64,000 bases of DNA from assembly GCA_964454015.1 (NCBI GenBank), contig CAYVQF010000003.1, forward strand, positions 1 through 64,000. Direction: 5' to 3'. The notes beneath the pieces are model-generated. The model was not told the DNA's origin, searched no databases, and was given only the letters and a program-made list of their open reading frames with translations. The position numbers and the translations under genes were made by a program. This document shows, in pieces, positions 25,660 through 34,076 of the stretch (the first letter of the stretch is position 1; the number at the start of each line of letters is the position of its first letter). This DNA comes from CAYVQF01 sp964454015 (GTDB taxonomy: Bacteria; Myxococcota_A; Bradymonadia; UBA4248).

Positions 25660-25780
25660 GCGTGAAAGCGCTCAGTGCGCGGATGGGAGGCGGGGCGCCA
25701 GGTTGACCACAGGCCGAGTCCTTTGGTAGCAAAGAGGGTGTGCTGTCGCTGCTTTGGACCGAACGCTCGGGGTGGCCTCC

Positions 25781-27469
25781 ATGCTGTTGACCTGCAATAG
25801 TTGCCGCAATACCTATGTGGTCGATGACGCGACCATCGACGCTGCGGGTGGTGTCGTTTATTGTGAGCAATGTCAGGAACCTCTGGTGCCTTTGAGTGGT
25901 GGTGGCGGGGCGATTGAGTCGACGACCATGCTCGACGACTACAGCTTCGAGAACCTCGAGTCCCAGTGGATGCAACGGCAACAGTCGCCGGCACCGCCGG
26001 TGCCAGAACCAGGCGTGCTGGTGGACGAATCGGTCTGGGGCGAACCCTCCTGGGAGGAAGCGGCTCCCTACCCGGAGCCCTTCGCGCCTGGGCCGACTCA
26101 GGCCATGGAGCCCATTCATGGCGCCGGAGGGGGAGGGCCACAGCGGGAAGCCCAGATCTTGGCGCCGAGTGAGCGGACCATGGCCATCGACGTCGATGAG
26201 ATGTTGCGCGATGGTCAGCCTTTCACTGCGCCAGCAGCGGAGGCGCCGCGTCGCGGGCCGTCTTCGGCCAACTTGCGCGCTGCGCCGCCCATGCGTCATT
26301 CGGGAAGCATGGATAGCGTCCCGCGCCATGGGCAAGTCATCGTCGGGGCGAGCGCGCCCGTGGTTCACGATGAGAAAACCGCCGCTATCGACGCGGCGCA
26401 GATCGACCAGTACATGACCCGCGGCGATGGCCAGCGGCATCCTGGGCAGCCCGGCGCCATGCCGCCGATGCAGCCGGGGATGATGCAGCCGGGGATGATG
26501 CAGCCGGGGATGATGCAGCCGGGGATGATGCAGCGACCGCGGCCCATACCGGGTCGGCCCATGCCGGGCGCGGTGCGAGCTCCGGTCAAGCGGGGCAATC
26601 GCGGCGCGCTGGTTGCCGTGGTCGCCATTTTCGGCGTGATTCTCATCGGCGGCATCATTTTCCTTCTCATTCTGTGGCTGGCGACGGACAAAAAGGATGA
26701 CGCCAAAGGCGGGTCGATGGCGCGGGCCGAGGAGCGCTTCGAGGATCGGTTGGCGAAATCGCGGGCGGCTCCTGCAGAGTTTTTGTTGCCCCCTATCGAA
26801 GGTGAGCTTCTGGAGGAGGGGGTCATCGTGGTCGCATCGCCGCGGGACGGTGTCTTCTTCGAGACCTCTCTCATCGCGCCCTTCACTGGTGGGCGGCCTG
26901 CGGCTCAGGATTTCGTTGCCGGAACGGCTTTCTTCACGCCACTCGCCGAGGCGTTGCAGCGCCATGGCGGGGCCTTGCCCATCCTGCTGCTGGTGGACCG
27001 CTCGGCGACGATGGATACGGTCTTCACGCTGCTCTATACCAGTGCGTCCACGGGGCGTCGGGTGCTCATCGGTGGCGAAACCATCGCCAATCCCAACCTG
27101 GTGGGGGTCTTGGAGTTGCTGCCTTATGAATGGGCTGCGCCGCCGAGTGGTGCTTTCCCACCGAGTGAGAGCACGGGGTTGCGCTTGGTGATCAACCGCG
27201 AAGGCCTGGTGTTGACCGGGGCAGGGGTGAACCCCGATGGGGTGAAGAAGAACGAACTGCGGGTCGATCGTTTGGCCGGTCCCTATGATTGGCGAACGCT
27301 GAACCGGGGTATCAACGCCGGCAAGCGCACCACAGGGAGCGAAGGTATCCGCTTCGTCGCCGAAGCCGACATCGACCTCGGGACCTTCGTCGAGGTGGTG
27401 CTGCGGGTACGCGGCGAAGACGCGATCTACCCCAATTTCCATCAGCTCTATCTCGAAGCGCCGAAGTGA
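25781..27469 (+). CDS. Zinc-ribbon membrane protein with ExbD/TolR-like C-terminal domain
   Basis: The protein has 562 residues from the ATG at 25781; an in-frame TTG at 25754 is possible. The N-terminus is an MJ0042-type ribbon (CNSCRNTYVVDD then CEQC), usual in myxobacterial sensory or motility proteins. A long disordered stretch contains four copies of the pentapeptide QPGMM. One membrane helix follows (GALVAVVAIFGVILIGGIIF). The last 230 residues include GALPILLLVDRSATMDTVFTLLYTA-like sequence, which fits the periplasmic ExbD/TolR domain (a strand with a central Asp, then a helix). That would make it a stator-like or regulatory partner of a proton channel, although the pore-lining Asp of ExbD is not evident in the helix. 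It converges on the cyclophilin gene with a 22-base overlap. Confidence 0.75.
   Translation: MLLTCNSCRNTYVVDDATIDAAGGVVYCEQCQEPLVPLSGGGGAIESTTMLDDYSFENLESQWMQRQQSPAPPVPEPGVLVDESVWGEPSWEEAAPYPEPFAPGPTQAMEPIHGAGGGGPQREAQILAPSERTMAIDVDEMLRDGQPFTAPAAEAPRRGPSSANLRAAPPMRHSGSMDSVPRHGQVIVGASAPVVHDEKTAAIDAAQIDQYMTRGDGQRHPGQPGAMPPMQPGMMQPGMMQPGMMQPGMMQRPRPIPGRPMPGAVRAPVKRGNRGALVAVVAIFGVILIGGIIFLLILWLATDKKDDAKGGSMARAEERFEDRLAKSRAAPAEFLLPPIEGELLEEGVIVVASPRDGVFFETSLIAPFTGGRPAAQDFVAGTAFFTPLAEALQRHGGALPILLLVDRSATMDTVFTLLYTSASTGRRVLIGGETIANPNLVGVLELLPYEWAAPPSGAFPPSESTGLRLVINREGLVLTGAGVNPDGVKKNELRVDRLAGPYDWRTLNRGINAGKRTTGSEGIRFVAEADIDLGTFVEVVLRVRGEDAIYPNFHQLYLEAPK
26471..26530 (+). repeat. Four exact copies of a 15-bp tandem repeat
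   Basis: CAGCCGGGGATGATG is repeated four times without change at 26471, 26486, 26501 and 26516. It encodes QPGMM four times in the linker before the membrane helix. Exact copies suggest recent slippage, which keeps the frame because the unit is five codons. Confidence 0.98.
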
Positions 27470-28191
27470 TCAGGGGCAGCGCGGCGATAGAAGTCGATGG
27501 AGAAGAGGACGTGCGGTGCAGCCTGCGCAGCGCTGCTGTCATCCTGTCCTGTGCAGGTCGCCAAACGCTGAATGACGTCGAGGTTCTCGCAGTGACCAAA
27601 GACGGGGAAGCGGCCGTTGAAGCGCGGTTCGGCCCTGGCGGTGATGAAAAACTGGGAGCCGTTGCCGTTGGGGTGGTGCTGCGCCATGGCCAGGGTGCCG
27701 GCGCGGTCGTGCAAGAGCGCTGGGTGGAACTCATCTTCGATGTAGAAGCCGGGGTGACCATTGCCGCGCCCGCTGGGATCGCCGCTCTGGATGAGCAGCC
27801 CAGGGACGCAGCGGTGGAAGGGTAGGTCCTGGTACAGAGGCCGCGTCGTGGTGATTTGAGTGGTGGGATCGAGCCAAGACAAGTGTCCAGTGGCCAGTCC
27901 GATGAAAGTCTCCACACTCTGAGGACACTCATCTTCGTAGAGTCGGCAGTGAATCTCGCCGGCGCTGGTCAGCAGGCGTGCCATGAGTGGTCCATCGCCG
28001 TTGATGGTGCACGCCAGATGGGAACATGGCGCCCGAGGGGGCGCCTCTGGGTTGCTCTGAGCCGCTCCCTGGCCGAGCATGGGGTCCAGGATCAGCCGGG
28101 ACGTGGCGGGAGAAGGCTCGCCCTGACAGCCCGCGAGGGTCAGGGCAGCAGCAATGAGGAGAGTCGTGCGCTTGGCGCTCAAGTGATACAC
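27448..28191 (-). CDS. Cyclophilin-type peptidyl-prolyl isomerase lipoprotein
   Basis: The enzyme speeds cis-trans isomerisation of prolyl bonds, here probably in the periplasm. The 247-residue protein has a signal peptide ending in LAGC. After a linker the cyclophilin fold starts at LTSAGEIHCRLYEDECPQSVETF and includes FHRCVPGLLIQSGDPSGRGNG (with the catalytic Arg of FHR), MAQHHPNGNGSQFFIT and FPVFGHCENLDVIQRL. It carries several extra Cys compared with most cyclophilins. The GTG at 28191 lies inside the last codons of the large upstream gene (13-base overlap), so the two are probably co-translated. Confidence 0.9.
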   Translation of the reverse strand: MYHLSAKRTTLLIAAALTLAGCQGEPSPATSRLILDPMLGQGAAQSNPEAPPRAPCSHLACTINGDGPLMARLLTSAGEIHCRLYEDECPQSVETFIGLATGHLSWLDPTTQITTTRPLYQDLPFHRCVPGLLIQSGDPSGRGNGHPGFYIEDEFHPALLHDRAGTLAMAQHHPNGNGSQFFITARAEPRFNGRFPVFGHCENLDVIQRLATCTGQDDSSAAQAAPHVLFSIDFYRRAAPDHFGASR

Positions 28192-31100
28192 GGCACGAAA
28201 AACTGCAGGATGGTGTCTGAGTCGGAGGAGACGATGTCGATGTGACCCTTACTCTGCTTGATGACGCACTCGGCGATGCTGAGGGAGGGGCCGCAGGGCA
28301 AGGTCCGCACGGCGGCAGGCGCTTGTTGCAAGAGCTCAAAGAGGTTGTCGTCAGCGGCAGGCGCGAAGCCGGTGCTGACCAAGGCGTCCTGGATGGTGGC
28401 GCGGGTGACGTCCGTTCCGTTGTGCCAGACTGCGCCAGCGATCTGCTTGCTCTCCAAGGCGAGGGTGACTTCGATGTGTCCGCTCTCGACGGTGGCGGGG
28501 AAGGCGTGGTCGATGATGGCCTGGATGACCACTTCGAAGGCAGCAAAGATGCGCGAGAGGGCCTCTTGATGGGTGTCGACATAGGCCGCGAGCCTGTCCT
28601 TGCCCTGCAGCGCGCTGTCGTCGAGTTGCCAGGCGACGCTCAGCTTCTTTCCAAGCAAGAGTGCCCGCGCCGAGGACTGGCGGGTCATCTGCTCGATGAG
28701 TGTGGTGGGTTGCAGCAGCGTGTGGAGATAGGCCGTGGTGTTCTCCAAGCGCAGGGCTTCCGTCGGCGACAGGCTCAGGTTGGACTGGAGCTCGCTCAGC
28801 AAGCGGTGCATCTCAGCGATTTCGTTGGCAGGCACTCTGGGGGTGTAGAGCATCTGGGTGCGGGGCTGGGGGCGGCCGTCGCTTTGCATCCAATGCGGAT
28901 AGAGCGCCGTGATGACGCGCATGTACCAATAGAGGAGGGTTTCGAGGCGGGCCTGCGGGGTCGCTTTGGGGATCTCCGCTTGGCGGAGGAGAAAGCGCAG
29001 CTCGCACACCAGGGCGATCTGGGGGACACAGGCTCCTTCCCGCGCCAGTGGAGCCAGCACTTCAATGGCTTCGTGGAGCGAGTCGAGCCAAGCGCTCTTG
29101 TGGGCCGGGGCATCCAGGGTCTGGGCCAACTCTGCGAGCCAGTGCATGGAGGCGCTGACGAAAGCCTGGGCGGCAGGATTGTCGGCAGGCGTGTCCCCTG
29201 CCTGAAGGGCGGATCGGAGCTCATCGAGGAGGGTTGTGAGCTGGCGTTTGGCCGCGGGGAGTGCCGTAGGCTGGTGGACGGATTCCTTGATTTGCTGTTG
29301 ATGGGTGATGACTTTGGCGCCGAGGTGAACCTGGCCCCAGTAGGCGACCGCTTGGTGTACCTCGTCGAGGAGGCTGAGATATTCGTTGACTGCCGTGCTG
29401 TGGGTGGCAAAGCCTTGGGTCCAAGTGTCGGCGAGCTTCACGAGCAGAGGAGAGAGCCGCGCCGACAGCGCCCGGGAGAAGGCGAGGTCCTGCTGGGTGC
29501 CCTTTTCTGCGGGGGAGAGCCAATAGTCGAAGCGGACGTTCTCGGGGAACGCAGGCGCCCGGCCGGATTCGATTTCCTGAACCTCGCGACGTGTGCACTC
29601 CAATAGGGCACGCAGCCAGTCTCGAGCTTGCGCGATGGCGTGGCGAATGGTTTGGCTCGTAGAATGGTTGAGCTGTGGGAGCAGCTCTCCCAGGACCTCA
29701 CAGGCAAGTCCCAGCCCTCGTAAGCCAAGTCGTTCTGCTTCCTCAGCAGCGTCGAGGATCTTGGTGAGGGTTGGGGCCGGGTGGGACATATGCTCGAGGT
29801 CGTCGTGCAGGTGCTGGACTTTGGCGCAGAGGCGGATGACCCCAGCCTCAAAGGCATCGGTCATGGCTTTGGGGGGCGCACTCTCATGGCTGCGACGCTG
29901 GATGAGGTCGGAGACGATGGAGCGGGCCAGGGCCTCGAGCTGAGCGACTTTTGCGCCTTGTTGGGGCAGCGCCTGGATACTGGCGGCGAGGTCGCCGAGT
30001 ACCTGCGAGCAGGCCAGCGGGGAGCGCTCCCAGTGTTGGCGCAGGGTCCCGAGGAGACGTTCGAGCAACACGATGTCATGGGTAGCGGCCAGCGTGCGCA
30101 GGCGGTGCAGGTGTCCCAGGGCATCACCGTATTCGTCACCGCTGGCCAAGACTTGGACGAGGATCTCATCCGCCTTGGTGCGAAAGCGTTGCCAGTTGTG
30201 GGCGAAGGTGGTGTCGGCGTCGACGGAGCTCTCAGCGGAAGTGTACTTTCCGGTCTGCACACGCTCGTTGAAAGAGAAGCTCTCTATGAGTTGGGTGGCC
30301 CGCGCCACGATGGCTTGGCCGGAAAAATCGGGGAGCAGTGACGTGAGCTGGGTGCACAACGACGCGATGTGGGTGTTCCACTCGGCGCTGGGGCGGTCCA
30401 GGGAGCGCAGGCTTTCCAGGTGGCCGAGGACTTCACTGCAGGTGGCGAGCAGTTCTTCGCCTACATCATGCTCTGAGGCTTGGCGCAGACAGTCGAGCAT
30501 GGCGTGGGCGGCTTCGCGGTAGCCGCTGATGCGCCCCTTCAACGCAGCGGCTTCCACGGCGTCGAGCATGGTATTGAGCTTGGTCTCGAAGGTCTGGGTC
30601 AAGTGAGCCCGGGCCCGACTGGTGAGCTGGAGATGGGCCTCGGCGGCATAGGCGCCCAGCGGCGCCTGCGGGCTCGGATCGCCTGGGGGCAGGTTCAGGC
30701 CAGTGTAGAGCTTGATGAGGGCGCGTTCGAAGCGATCGCGCTGGAGGCCTGGGATCTCGTGGATGAGATAGGAGACGAAGTAGACCAGCGCGTTGAGAAA
30801 ATCCGTCTGGTTCCCAATGAAGGCCGCACACGCCTCTGGGGTCACCACGGGCATGGGGAGAGGGTCCTGTGGCTCGGCGCGACTGGGGAAGGTCACCGGG
30901 AGAAGGCGCTGCAGATAGACCGTGAGGGCGATCTGTTTGTCGAGCTCGACATGATCCAGAACTCTGGCCAGGCGGTTGAGCTGACGAAAGACGTCGAGAT
31001 ACTCGGCGCTCTGCTCAGCGAGCATGGCCAGGTCGAGGGAGTCGAAGAGGCGCATCAAGATGCGCTGGGCGTGGCCAACGAAGCCCTGGTAGGCCTGCTC

Positions 31101-31901
31101 TGCCGCGCTGAGCTTGACGGGGGGGGCCGTGTCGATGTCGATGTCGATGTCGATGGGGTCAACGAAAGCTTCGTCATCGACAAAGATGTGAAAGAGGCCA
31201 CTGTCCTCGAAGCGCTGCTCCAGGCTCTGGGGTAAGAGTTCCTTGTCCACCCGCGCGTTGTCCGTGGCGCTGATCGCGGCGACGGAGATCAGGCCGCTCG
31301 GCTCGGTGGCTTTGGCCAGAGCGTCATCAAAACCCTGGAGGTCATCGGCGGCCATCCAGCGCAGGTTGATGTCGTCAAAAGATGAGAAGACATCTGCTGC
31401 CGTGGGCTGTCGGCCCGACGAGACGGGCTCATTGGTTGCGTCGGCGAGGCTCTCTGCGAAAGCGGCGTCGATCTCGCTTTGCAAGGCATCGAAGTGGATG
31501 CGGTTGTTTTGTCCCGATGGGGAGGTGGGAGCACGGGGGAGGGGCGGTGGCGCAGGGGAAGGTGCCTTGGGGGCGGGGGGAGGCTGGGTGAGCGGGCCCG
31601 CGTTGATGCTCAGGGCATCGCGCAGGGCCGTGGCGAGGGCCAACAGGTCTGCCACTGGCGCCGGCTCGCTGGCTGCGGCACGCAAGCGGTCCGCCTGTTG
31701 AACCAGGCTGGTGTCGCCCAGACTCACCAGGCGCCGGCTCAAGGCCTCCATGAGGCCAAGGAGCGGCGCAAAGTTGTGACTATCAGGCTTCTGTCGCTTG
31801 AGCCAGGAGACGATCTCTTGCGCCGTGACTTTGGCTTTGATCCGATCCGGGCTGAGGCTCGCTTTTTTGGCAGTGGGAGGTTGAGAGGGGGGCATGTCCA
31901 C
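28179..31901 (-). CDS. Large CheA-like protein with degenerate ATPase domain (predicted pseudokinase)
   Basis: This 1,240-residue protein has no signal peptide or membrane segment. The first 250 residues are low in structure and include a DIDIDIDID run. The middle 800 are almost all helical, with pieces that could be worn HPt bundles, but I find no intact AHxLKG motif. The last 160 residues follow a CheA ATPase domain in order: LGKKLSVAWQL, IIDHAF in place of the NAVDHGIE N box, GHIEVTLALESKQIAGAVWHNGTDV in place of the DDGRGMD G1 region, and NLFELLQQAPAAV then SLSIAECVIKQSKGHIDIV in place of the FxPGFST and GxGLDVV segments. The nucleotide-binding glycines and acidic residues are lost. No CheW domain follows. 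It is 36 bases after a CheB-like gene. Confidence 0.65.
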   Translation of the reverse strand: MDMPPSQPPTAKKASLSPDRIKAKVTAQEIVSWLKRQKPDSHNFAPLLGLMEALSRRLVSLGDTSLVQQADRLRAAASEPAPVADLLALATALRDALSINAGPLTQPPPAPKAPSPAPPPLPRAPTSPSGQNNRIHFDALQSEIDAAFAESLADATNEPVSSGRQPTAADVFSSFDDINLRWMAADDLQGFDDALAKATEPSGLISVAAISATDNARVDKELLPQSLEQRFEDSGLFHIFVDDEAFVDPIDIDIDIDTAPPVKLSAAEQAYQGFVGHAQRILMRLFDSLDLAMLAEQSAEYLDVFRQLNRLARVLDHVELDKQIALTVYLQRLLPVTFPSRAEPQDPLPMPVVTPEACAAFIGNQTDFLNALVYFVSYLIHEIPGLQRDRFERALIKLYTGLNLPPGDPSPQAPLGAYAAEAHLQLTSRARAHLTQTFETKLNTMLDAVEAAALKGRISGYREAAHAMLDCLRQASEHDVGEELLATCSEVLGHLESLRSLDRPSAEWNTHIASLCTQLTSLLPDFSGQAIVARATQLIESFSFNERVQTGKYTSAESSVDADTTFAHNWQRFRTKADEILVQVLASGDEYGDALGHLHRLRTLAATHDIVLLERLLGTLRQHWERSPLACSQVLGDLAASIQALPQQGAKVAQLEALARSIVSDLIQRRSHESAPPKAMTDAFEAGVIRLCAKVQHLHDDLEHMSHPAPTLTKILDAAEEAERLGLRGLGLACEVLGELLPQLNHSTSQTIRHAIAQARDWLRALLECTRREVQEIESGRAPAFPENVRFDYWLSPAEKGTQQDLAFSRALSARLSPLLVKLADTWTQGFATHSTAVNEYLSLLDEVHQAVAYWGQVHLGAKVITHQQQIKESVHQPTALPAAKRQLTTLLDELRSALQAGDTPADNPAAQAFVSASMHWLAELAQTLDAPAHKSAWLDSLHEAIEVLAPLAREGACVPQIALVCELRFLLRQAEIPKATPQARLETLLYWYMRVITALYPHWMQSDGRPQPRTQMLYTPRVPANEIAEMHRLLSELQSNLSLSPTEALRLENTTAYLHTLLQPTTLIEQMTRQSSARALLLGKKLSVAWQLDDSALQGKDRLAAYVDTHQEALSRIFAAFEVVIQAIIDHAFPATVESGHIEVTLALESKQIAGAVWHNGTDVTRATIQDALVSTGFAPAADDNLFELLQQAPAAVRTLPCGPSLSIAECVIKQSKGHIDIVSSDSDTILQFFVPCIT
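31131..31154. repeat. Four copies of the hexamer GTCGAT
   Basis: The repeat encodes alternating Ile and Asp in the CheA-like protein. A change in copy number would keep the frame. It is acidic and probably unstructured. Confidence 0.95.
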
Positions 31902-31937
31902 GCCGGGGAGAGAAACACCGTGACGAGAGTGCGAAGA

Positions 31938-32996
31938 CTAGGGCGCCTGCGCCTCCATGAAGCCATGGCCCATACGGCTGATGTGCTCAGCGATGTGCTC
32001 CCAGAAAGTGTGCGGTGAGAGCATGAGAGGGTGGGCCACATGTGGCCACTTGAGTTGATAGCCCTCTTTGTGCCTGCGCGCAAGAACGGCGCCTGCAGCG
32101 GCCATCTGAGCGATGTCTGCTTGGTTGTCCGTGGACATGCCTCCGTGGATGACGGCGATGACGCCAAGGGCCGCGCTGCGCGTCTCCCTTTTCAAGGGGT
32201 TCAGCCACGCCAATGACTCGCCGACGCTGAGCGGCATCCCTGGCAAGACCTCGATGCGCACCTTGTCCTCCGCGCCGACCTTATCGATCACCAGTCCAGA
32301 ACGCCGATCCAACAAATAGGCGGCGCTGTTCTGTACCTTGGCCGTGTTGCTGGTGGTGACGCGCAGCGAGGAGAAGGCGCTGAGCTCTGTCCCGAGCTGG
32401 GCCCGGGTGGTGTGGTGAACGGGGTCATGACACAACACCGCTGCAGGGAAATGAGCGGGCAAGACGCTGAGTGCTTCGCACAGAGAGCTTGCACGGTGTT
32501 TGCCAAGCAAGAGCAGCAATTGTTGGCTGTCTTGGCGCTGTTGGGCGCGGACGGGCTCCTTGCGGGGCAGAGGCGGTTCCAAGCGCGGTCGCAACTGTGG
32601 CGCGAATGCCGCAGCCTCGACCAAGTGATCGGCCGCGGCAAGAACCGACTGCGGGAAGGGGCTCCAAGCGATACAGTCGAGGACGCCGGCGCGGATGGCC
32701 GTGCAGATCTCGCCGCCGAGATCGCCGATGATCACGATGTGACAGGGGCGGTGCAGGAGCACCTGGTAGACCACGTCGATGGCGGTAGCGTCGGCGAGGG
32801 TGGCGTCAAGGATGAGCGACGCCGCAGGCGACGCGACGATGGCGCGGATGAGGCTCTCGCGTTTGGTGTGGACCCCGAGAAGGGCCAAGCGCCCGTCCTC
32901 GGTGATGATGTGCTCGATCTTGGCACCGCGTGAAGCGCTGCGTGAGCCAATCAAAACCAATGGCGAAGCAGTAGTAAAGGACAAGCCTGACTCCAA
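31938..32996 (-). CDS. CheB-like protein with degenerate receiver and degenerate esterase domain
   Basis: The protein has 352 residues, the usual CheB length. The first 125 read like a receiver, and an Asp is kept after the third strand (ASLILDATLADA). From about residue 165 the esterase fold is recognisable: LLLGKHRASSLCEALSVLPAHFPAAVLCHD corresponds to the IGASTGG...LP...QH segment, AAYLLDRRSGLVID to the YIAPGDRH segment, and ALGVIAVIHGGMSTDNQADIAQMAAAG to the GVILTGMGxDGxxGL segment. The catalytic Ser is replaced (GKHRAS), and the GMGxDG Asp motif is rearranged. Esterase activity is unlikely. The start is uncertain: the frame opens with TTG at 32996. It immediately precedes the CheA-like gene on the same strand. 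Confidence 0.65.
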   Translation of the reverse strand: MESGLSFTTASPLVLIGSRSASRGAKIEHIITEDGRLALLGVHTKRESLIRAIVASPAASLILDATLADATAIDVVYQVLLHRPCHIVIIGDLGGEICTAIRAGVLDCIAWSPFPQSVLAAADHLVEAAAFAPQLRPRLEPPLPRKEPVRAQQRQDSQQLLLLLGKHRASSLCEALSVLPAHFPAAVLCHDPVHHTTRAQLGTELSAFSSLRVTTSNTAKVQNSAAYLLDRRSGLVIDKVGAEDKVRIEVLPGMPLSVGESLAWLNPLKRETRSAALGVIAVIHGGMSTDNQADIAQMAAAGAVLARRHKEGYQLKWPHVAHPLMLSPHTFWEHIAEHISRMGHGFMEAQAP

Positions 32997-33153
32997 GCGC
33001 TCACAGCCCCAAGAACTGGCCTACGCCGCAGATGCGACCCAAGCGCGTCAAGCCTTGGAGCGGCAACCAGGTCGTGCATACTAACCGCAAGAAAGGGCGT
33101 TGACAATGTCGCCGCTTTCAGGCCGTGCACCGCAGAGCGCCGCCCGAGACGCC

Positions 33154-33423
33154 CTATTCGTCAGCCTGGTAAGGCAACAAGGCGATGTGCCGCGCTTGCT
33201 TGATGGCTTTGGCCAGTTTGCGCTGGAAGCGTGCAGAGACGCCCGTGATGCGTGAGGGCAGGATCTTGCCGCGCGGGGACAAGAAGCGCTTGAGCAACTG
33301 CACGTCTTTGTAGTCGATGGTCAAGCCCAAGTCGGAACGAAAGGGGCAGCTTTTGCGCTTGGGGCGACGAAAGCCGCGACCAAGAAGACGGGCACTCGGG
33401 GGGACGGCAGAGTTCGTATCCAT
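33154..33423 (-). CDS. rpsR: 30S ribosomal protein S18
   Basis: S18 is a small-subunit protein of the platform and partner of S6. The 89-residue protein has the conserved core CPF...IDYKDVQLLKRFLSPRGKILPSRITGVSARFQRKLAKAIKQAR, seen here with SPRGKILPSRITG intact. The ATG at 33423 follows AAGGAACTCTT. The usual neighbours rpsF and rplI are absent; instead a 62-residue zinc-ribbon gene is upstream and the CheB-like gene is 157 bases downstream. A second S18 copy elsewhere in the genome would be worth looking for. Confidence 0.95.
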   Translation of the reverse strand: MDTNSAVPPSARLLGRGFRRPKRKSCPFRSDLGLTIDYKDVQLLKRFLSPRGKILPSRITGVSARFQRKLAKAIKQARHIALLPYQADE

Positions 33424-33541
33424 AAGAGTTCCTTCAAGGGTTTCAAGCCGGGTGGTCGGCTGTGTCACCAAGCGCGTGGCGCCCAAGCAGCCCCGAGACC
33501 ACCGAGTCACTTCAACGTAAATCTACGTGCGCAAGCAAGCC

Positions 33542-33730
33542 TCAGCCACGCGTGGGCATCTCTGTGCTGCACGCTGGGCAAACCCAAAACATCCCGCTGG
33601 GTTTGCTGTGGCGTACCATTTTGATGACCGTCATGGTCGAATCCTTGCCCTTGTCTTTACACATGGGGCAATTCTTCGCGTAGGAGACTTTCTTCGTAGA
33701 TGCAATTTTCGCGGGTCGACGAGCAGCCAT
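33542..33730 (-). CDS. Small zinc-ribbon protein
   Basis: The 62-residue basic protein has two Cys pairs, CPMC and CPAC, 30 residues apart, which fits a single structural zinc ribbon. The N-terminus (MAARRPAKIASTKKVSYAKN) is strongly basic, as in ribosomal or nucleic-acid-binding proteins. It is not L33, L28, L31 or L36 by sequence pattern. It lies 118 bases upstream of rpsR on the same strand, which hints at a translation role, but that is inference from position only. Confidence 0.75.
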   Translation of the reverse strand: MAARRPAKIASTKKVSYAKNCPMCKDKGKDSTMTVIKMVRHSKPSGMFWVCPACSTEMPTRG

Positions 33731-33831
33731 GGCGCCGTTCTTCTCTGTGTGGCAGCCGCTTGCGCAGCCGCTAGTTGCATGACACCTCTGTCCTCACGGT
33801 GCCATTCATGGCAGCCGCGATGGAGCCGAAG

Positions 33832-33843
33832 CGTGTTAACACG
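33832..33843. promoter_or_regulatory. 12-bp palindrome CGTGTTAACACG
   Basis: A perfect inverted repeat with an AT-rich centre, about 100 bases upstream of the zinc-ribbon start and 234 upstream of the 5'-nucleotidase start. Size and shape suit a dimeric repressor site. No repressor is known. Confidence 0.35.
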
Positions 33844-34012
33844 GAGGCGGGTGAGTGTCAATGGCCATTTTTGTGCCCGCACCCGGCGCCCCGGAGGGGG
33901 GCGGGAGGGCGCGGCGCGACGGGCGCGTATTCCCCGAGATCTAAGACATTGGCCCCGGGAAATAAGTTTACACGCGCGCCGCCTTGGGCTAGAACCCTGA
34001 CCAGCGTCTCTG

Positions 34013-34036
34013 CGCATGCGTCTGCGCACGCATGCG
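34013..34036. promoter_or_regulatory. Two CGCATGCG palindromes 16 bp apart
   Basis: CGCATGCG occurs at 34013-34020 and again at 34029-34036, separated by TCTGCGCA. The centres are 16 bp apart, and the pair lies 41-64 bases before the 5'-nucleotidase ATG. This arrangement suggests two operator half-sites or dimer sites, but could be chance in GC-rich DNA. Confidence 0.35.
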
Positions 34037-34076
34037 TCGTGCCGTCAATGGGTCCGTTTGGATTTTCGAGGTGGCG

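Larger units (their letters stand above)
33731..34076. other. Divergent intergenic region with palindromes
   Basis: These 346 bases lie between the zinc-ribbon/rpsR genes (minus) and the 5'-nucleotidase gene (plus). I see no gene. It contains the 12-bp palindrome at 33832-33843 and the paired palindromes at 34013-34036, given separately, and a G-rich stretch at 33891-33935. Promoters for both directions should be here, but no hexamer pair is convincing. Confidence 0.7.
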
